Origin: a virus
Virus record (IMG/VR): IMGVR_UViG_3300030085_002540
Location: 1 to 30,371 of that record
Direction: 5' to 3' (one strand)
Length of the DNA stretch: 30,371 nt
The notes under the pieces: model-generated
Told to the model about the DNA's origin: nothing
The model's input: the letters and a program-made list of their open reading frames with translations, nothing else
The model's database searches: none
Shown here: in pieces, positions 29,035 through 30,371 of the stretch
Layout of the letters: each line of letters begins with the position of its first letter
Position numbering within the stretch: the stretch's first letter is position 1
Position numbers and translations under genes: made by a program

Positions 29035-29069
29035 ATAAGGAGTATTTTCAGAGGGTAAACAAGACGTAA

Positions 29070-29297
29070 TCACCAGTCAGGATAGTCTGTAATCCATTGC
29101 CGCTTCTTCTTTCTATAAGCGGCATTGCGTTTCACTGTGCATTGCTTACAGATATAAGAATAGGCTGACATATTCTTACCTCTATCGGGTCTTGTCTTAT
29201 AGAAATGCTCAACCAAGGTGAGAGTGCGAAGACACTTACGGCACTGCCTATCTACAAATAGAAACTCTTCTAGATCTAGATCGTCTTCAAAGTCCAT
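29070..29297 (-). CDS. Small CxxC-CxxC zinc-binding-type protein
   Basis: 75 aa from the ATG at 29297, which shares its A with the gp17 stop (TGATG); a start at 29312 would add MGLSV. The N-terminal 18 residues are acidic (MDFEDDLDLEEFLFVD). They are followed by CRKC and, 27 residues later, CKQC, a four-Cys set suitable for one zinc ion, and a strongly basic end (KRNAAYRKKKRQW). Such CxxC...CxxC proteins resemble recombination-endonuclease-VII-like or HNH nuclease fragments (KxCxxC...F....S.C..C), but no catalytic His pair is visible. It lies between terminase and sheath genes, where cyanophages often have a small gene. Confidence 0.7.
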   Translation of the reverse strand: MDFEDDLDLEEFLFVDRQCRKCLRTLTLVEHFYKTRPDRGKNMSAYSYICKQCTVKRNAAYRKKKRQWITDYPDW

Positions 29298-30371
29298 CAC
29301 CGATAGTCCCACATATATGACATGTCTCCATAGTCAGCGATTGATTCTCTTTCTGCATTGTGCCATGTCTGTCCCTGTGGATCTGTAAATGTCTCTTCAC
29401 CGAGACCATCATCCATGAATCCAAAGGGTGCCATGTCTGCTTCGATTGCTTCTTTCTGCTCCAGATACATTCGAGTCCTGACATCATTGTCATGCAACTC
29501 TCTAAAGTAATCTGTTGTTGCCAACCATGAGAAGATTACCAGACACATAGAGAGGTCATCATTACATCCCTCTTCTGCTTCCCATGCCTGACCCTTCTGA
29601 ATGAATGTGGTCAACTCTGCAATAATATCATAGTCATTAAAGACAAGTTTGTCATCCTCAATCAACTGCTTCATGTTTGCACACCCAGTCTTCTTGACTG
29701 TAGTGGACATCTTGACGCCTAGTTGCACCTTAGATCCAGAGAATCCTTGACCCACAACCTGACCAGCGCGTCCACGCATGGAGCACATCAGGAGGTTATC
29801 ATACTCTAGATCAAATTGCATAATGTCCGCTACCTGTCCACCAATATCATTGACTTCAATCAGAGTGAATGCATGATTATAACTTGAGCATACCTGATGA
29901 ATGATGTTTGGGAATAGTAGTGGTTTAATTTTATTGTTTCTATACTTCGCTACTAACTTATACGGGATCTCTGTGGTGTCAATAATACAAAATGCTGAGT
30001 AGTCTTTAGTAATACCACGAGCAACGTCAACTGTACATACATAAGTATGATCGGGTTTCGGCTCTTCATACACATCTAGTCCTTGATTGGACTTCAAAGG
30101 ATCATCGTATACCAAAGTTTTTAGTTTAGATGATGTAATAAGAGTGTTAACCGATCCTAGGAATTCGCATTCAAATTCCTGATTAAACTGCTCTTCAGAT
30201 GTATTACGAATCGTCTGCTCTTTCCAGTCCGCGTCTCTACCTGGCACCTCTGACCAGTGGACTTCTGTAGTAACGTATTCATTCTTGCCCTTCTCTGCAT
30301 CATGCCAGAGTTTGTAAAACATATTCATCCCCTTGGGCGTGGAGATGATGATCACCTTTGTTGACTTACCA
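29297..30371 (-). CDS. 17: Terminase large subunit gp17, 5' partial
   Basis: The frame is open to the window edge, so the N-terminal ATPase part with the Walker motifs is missing. The visible 357 or so residues begin GKSTKVIIISTPKGMNMFYK (T4 LMISTPKGMNHFYD), the coupling motif of the ATPase domain. The nuclease domain follows: VCTVDVARGITKDYSAFCII (catalytic Asp in VD, T4 ATLDCSEGRGQDYHAL), IEVNDIGGQVADIMQFDLEY, and WEAEEGCNDDLSMCLVIFSW (T4 WAAEEGYHDDLVMSLVIFGW) with the last catalytic Asp. It drives DNA packaging through the gp20 portal and cuts concatemers. Its stop overlaps the next small gene. Confidence 0.97.
   Translation of the reverse strand, partial: GKSTKVIIISTPKGMNMFYKLWHDAEKGKNEYVTTEVHWSEVPGRDADWKEQTIRNTSEEQFNQEFECEFLGSVNTLITSSKLKTLVYDDPLKSNQGLDVYEEPKPDHTYVCTVDVARGITKDYSAFCIIDTTEIPYKLVAKYRNNKIKPLLFPNIIHQVCSSYNHAFTLIEVNDIGGQVADIMQFDLEYDNLLMCSMRGRAGQVVGQGFSGSKVQLGVKMSTTVKKTGCANMKQLIEDDKLVFNDYDIIAELTTFIQKGQAWEAEEGCNDDLSMCLVIFSWLATTDYFRELHDNDVRTRMYLEQKEAIEADMAPFGFMDDGLGEETFTDPQGQTWHNAERESIADYGDMSYMWDYR

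Noticed and set aside
1-30371. tRNA genes, CRISPR arrays, insertion sequences, integrase or attachment sites
   Set aside because: No cloverleaf-like segment, spaced repeats, transposase or integrase motif noticed on either strand; nearly all sequence is accounted for by packed genes.

Overview
The window is part of a lytic T4-like myovirus genome, most probably a cyanophage (cyanomyovirus) of marine picocyanobacteria. The evidence is the gene order: terminase gp17, sheath gp18, tube gp19, portal gp20, gp67-like, protease gp21, scaffold gp22 and capsid gp23, then a gp3-like protein, UvsY, UvsW, sigma gp55, gp47, gp46, a CobS-like ATPase with a VWA/peptidase partner, clamp gp45, clamp loader gp44/gp62 and RegA. 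A CobS-like gene in the replication cluster and several 2OG-Fe(II) oxygenases are typical of cyanophages rather than enteric T4 relatives. Nearly everything is on the minus strand, so transcription runs right to left. Only the first 1.2 kb carries plus-strand genes. Genes are tightly packed, and many junctions overlap as ATGA or TAATG.

Right part (about 20.4-30.4 kb): the head and tail module. Late-type promoters (TATAAATA or the one-mismatch TCTAAATA) stand before gp18, gp20, the gp67-like gene, gp22 and the gp3-like gene. A strong hairpin/T-tract terminator follows gp23. gp18 and gp19 both carry insertions relative to T4.

Middle (about 19.4-20.4 kb): a micro-gene zone between gp23 and gp3 with two strong terminators and four or five coding stretches of 31-65 aa, most of them translationally coupled.

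Recombination, transcription and replication (about 3.4-19.5 kb): gp3-like, UvsY, UvsW, an Sm-like protein, gp55 behind a clean host-type sigma-70 promoter, gp47/gp46 with small genes between them, then the HExxH-VWA protein and the CobS/MoxR-like AAA+ ATPase. The last two are each preceded by an identical 24-bp palindromic element containing TATAAT. A second good sigma-70 promoter (TTGACA, 17 bp, TATCAT) begins the DUF3310-gp45-gp44 operon. Between gp44 and gp62 sits an accessory block: Sm-like protein, small membrane protein, two paralogous 2OG-Fe(II) oxygenases and a Dam-type adenine methylase. RegA closes this block.

Left end (1-3.4 kb): a cluster of envelope-type proteins. Two plus-strand proteins have signal peptides. 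Facing them are a Pro-rich membrane-anchored protein, a third 2OG-Fe(II) oxygenase and three small membrane proteins. I cannot assign a function to this cluster, and it is the most plausible place for an undescribed system.

No tRNA, CRISPR array or insertion sequence was recognised.
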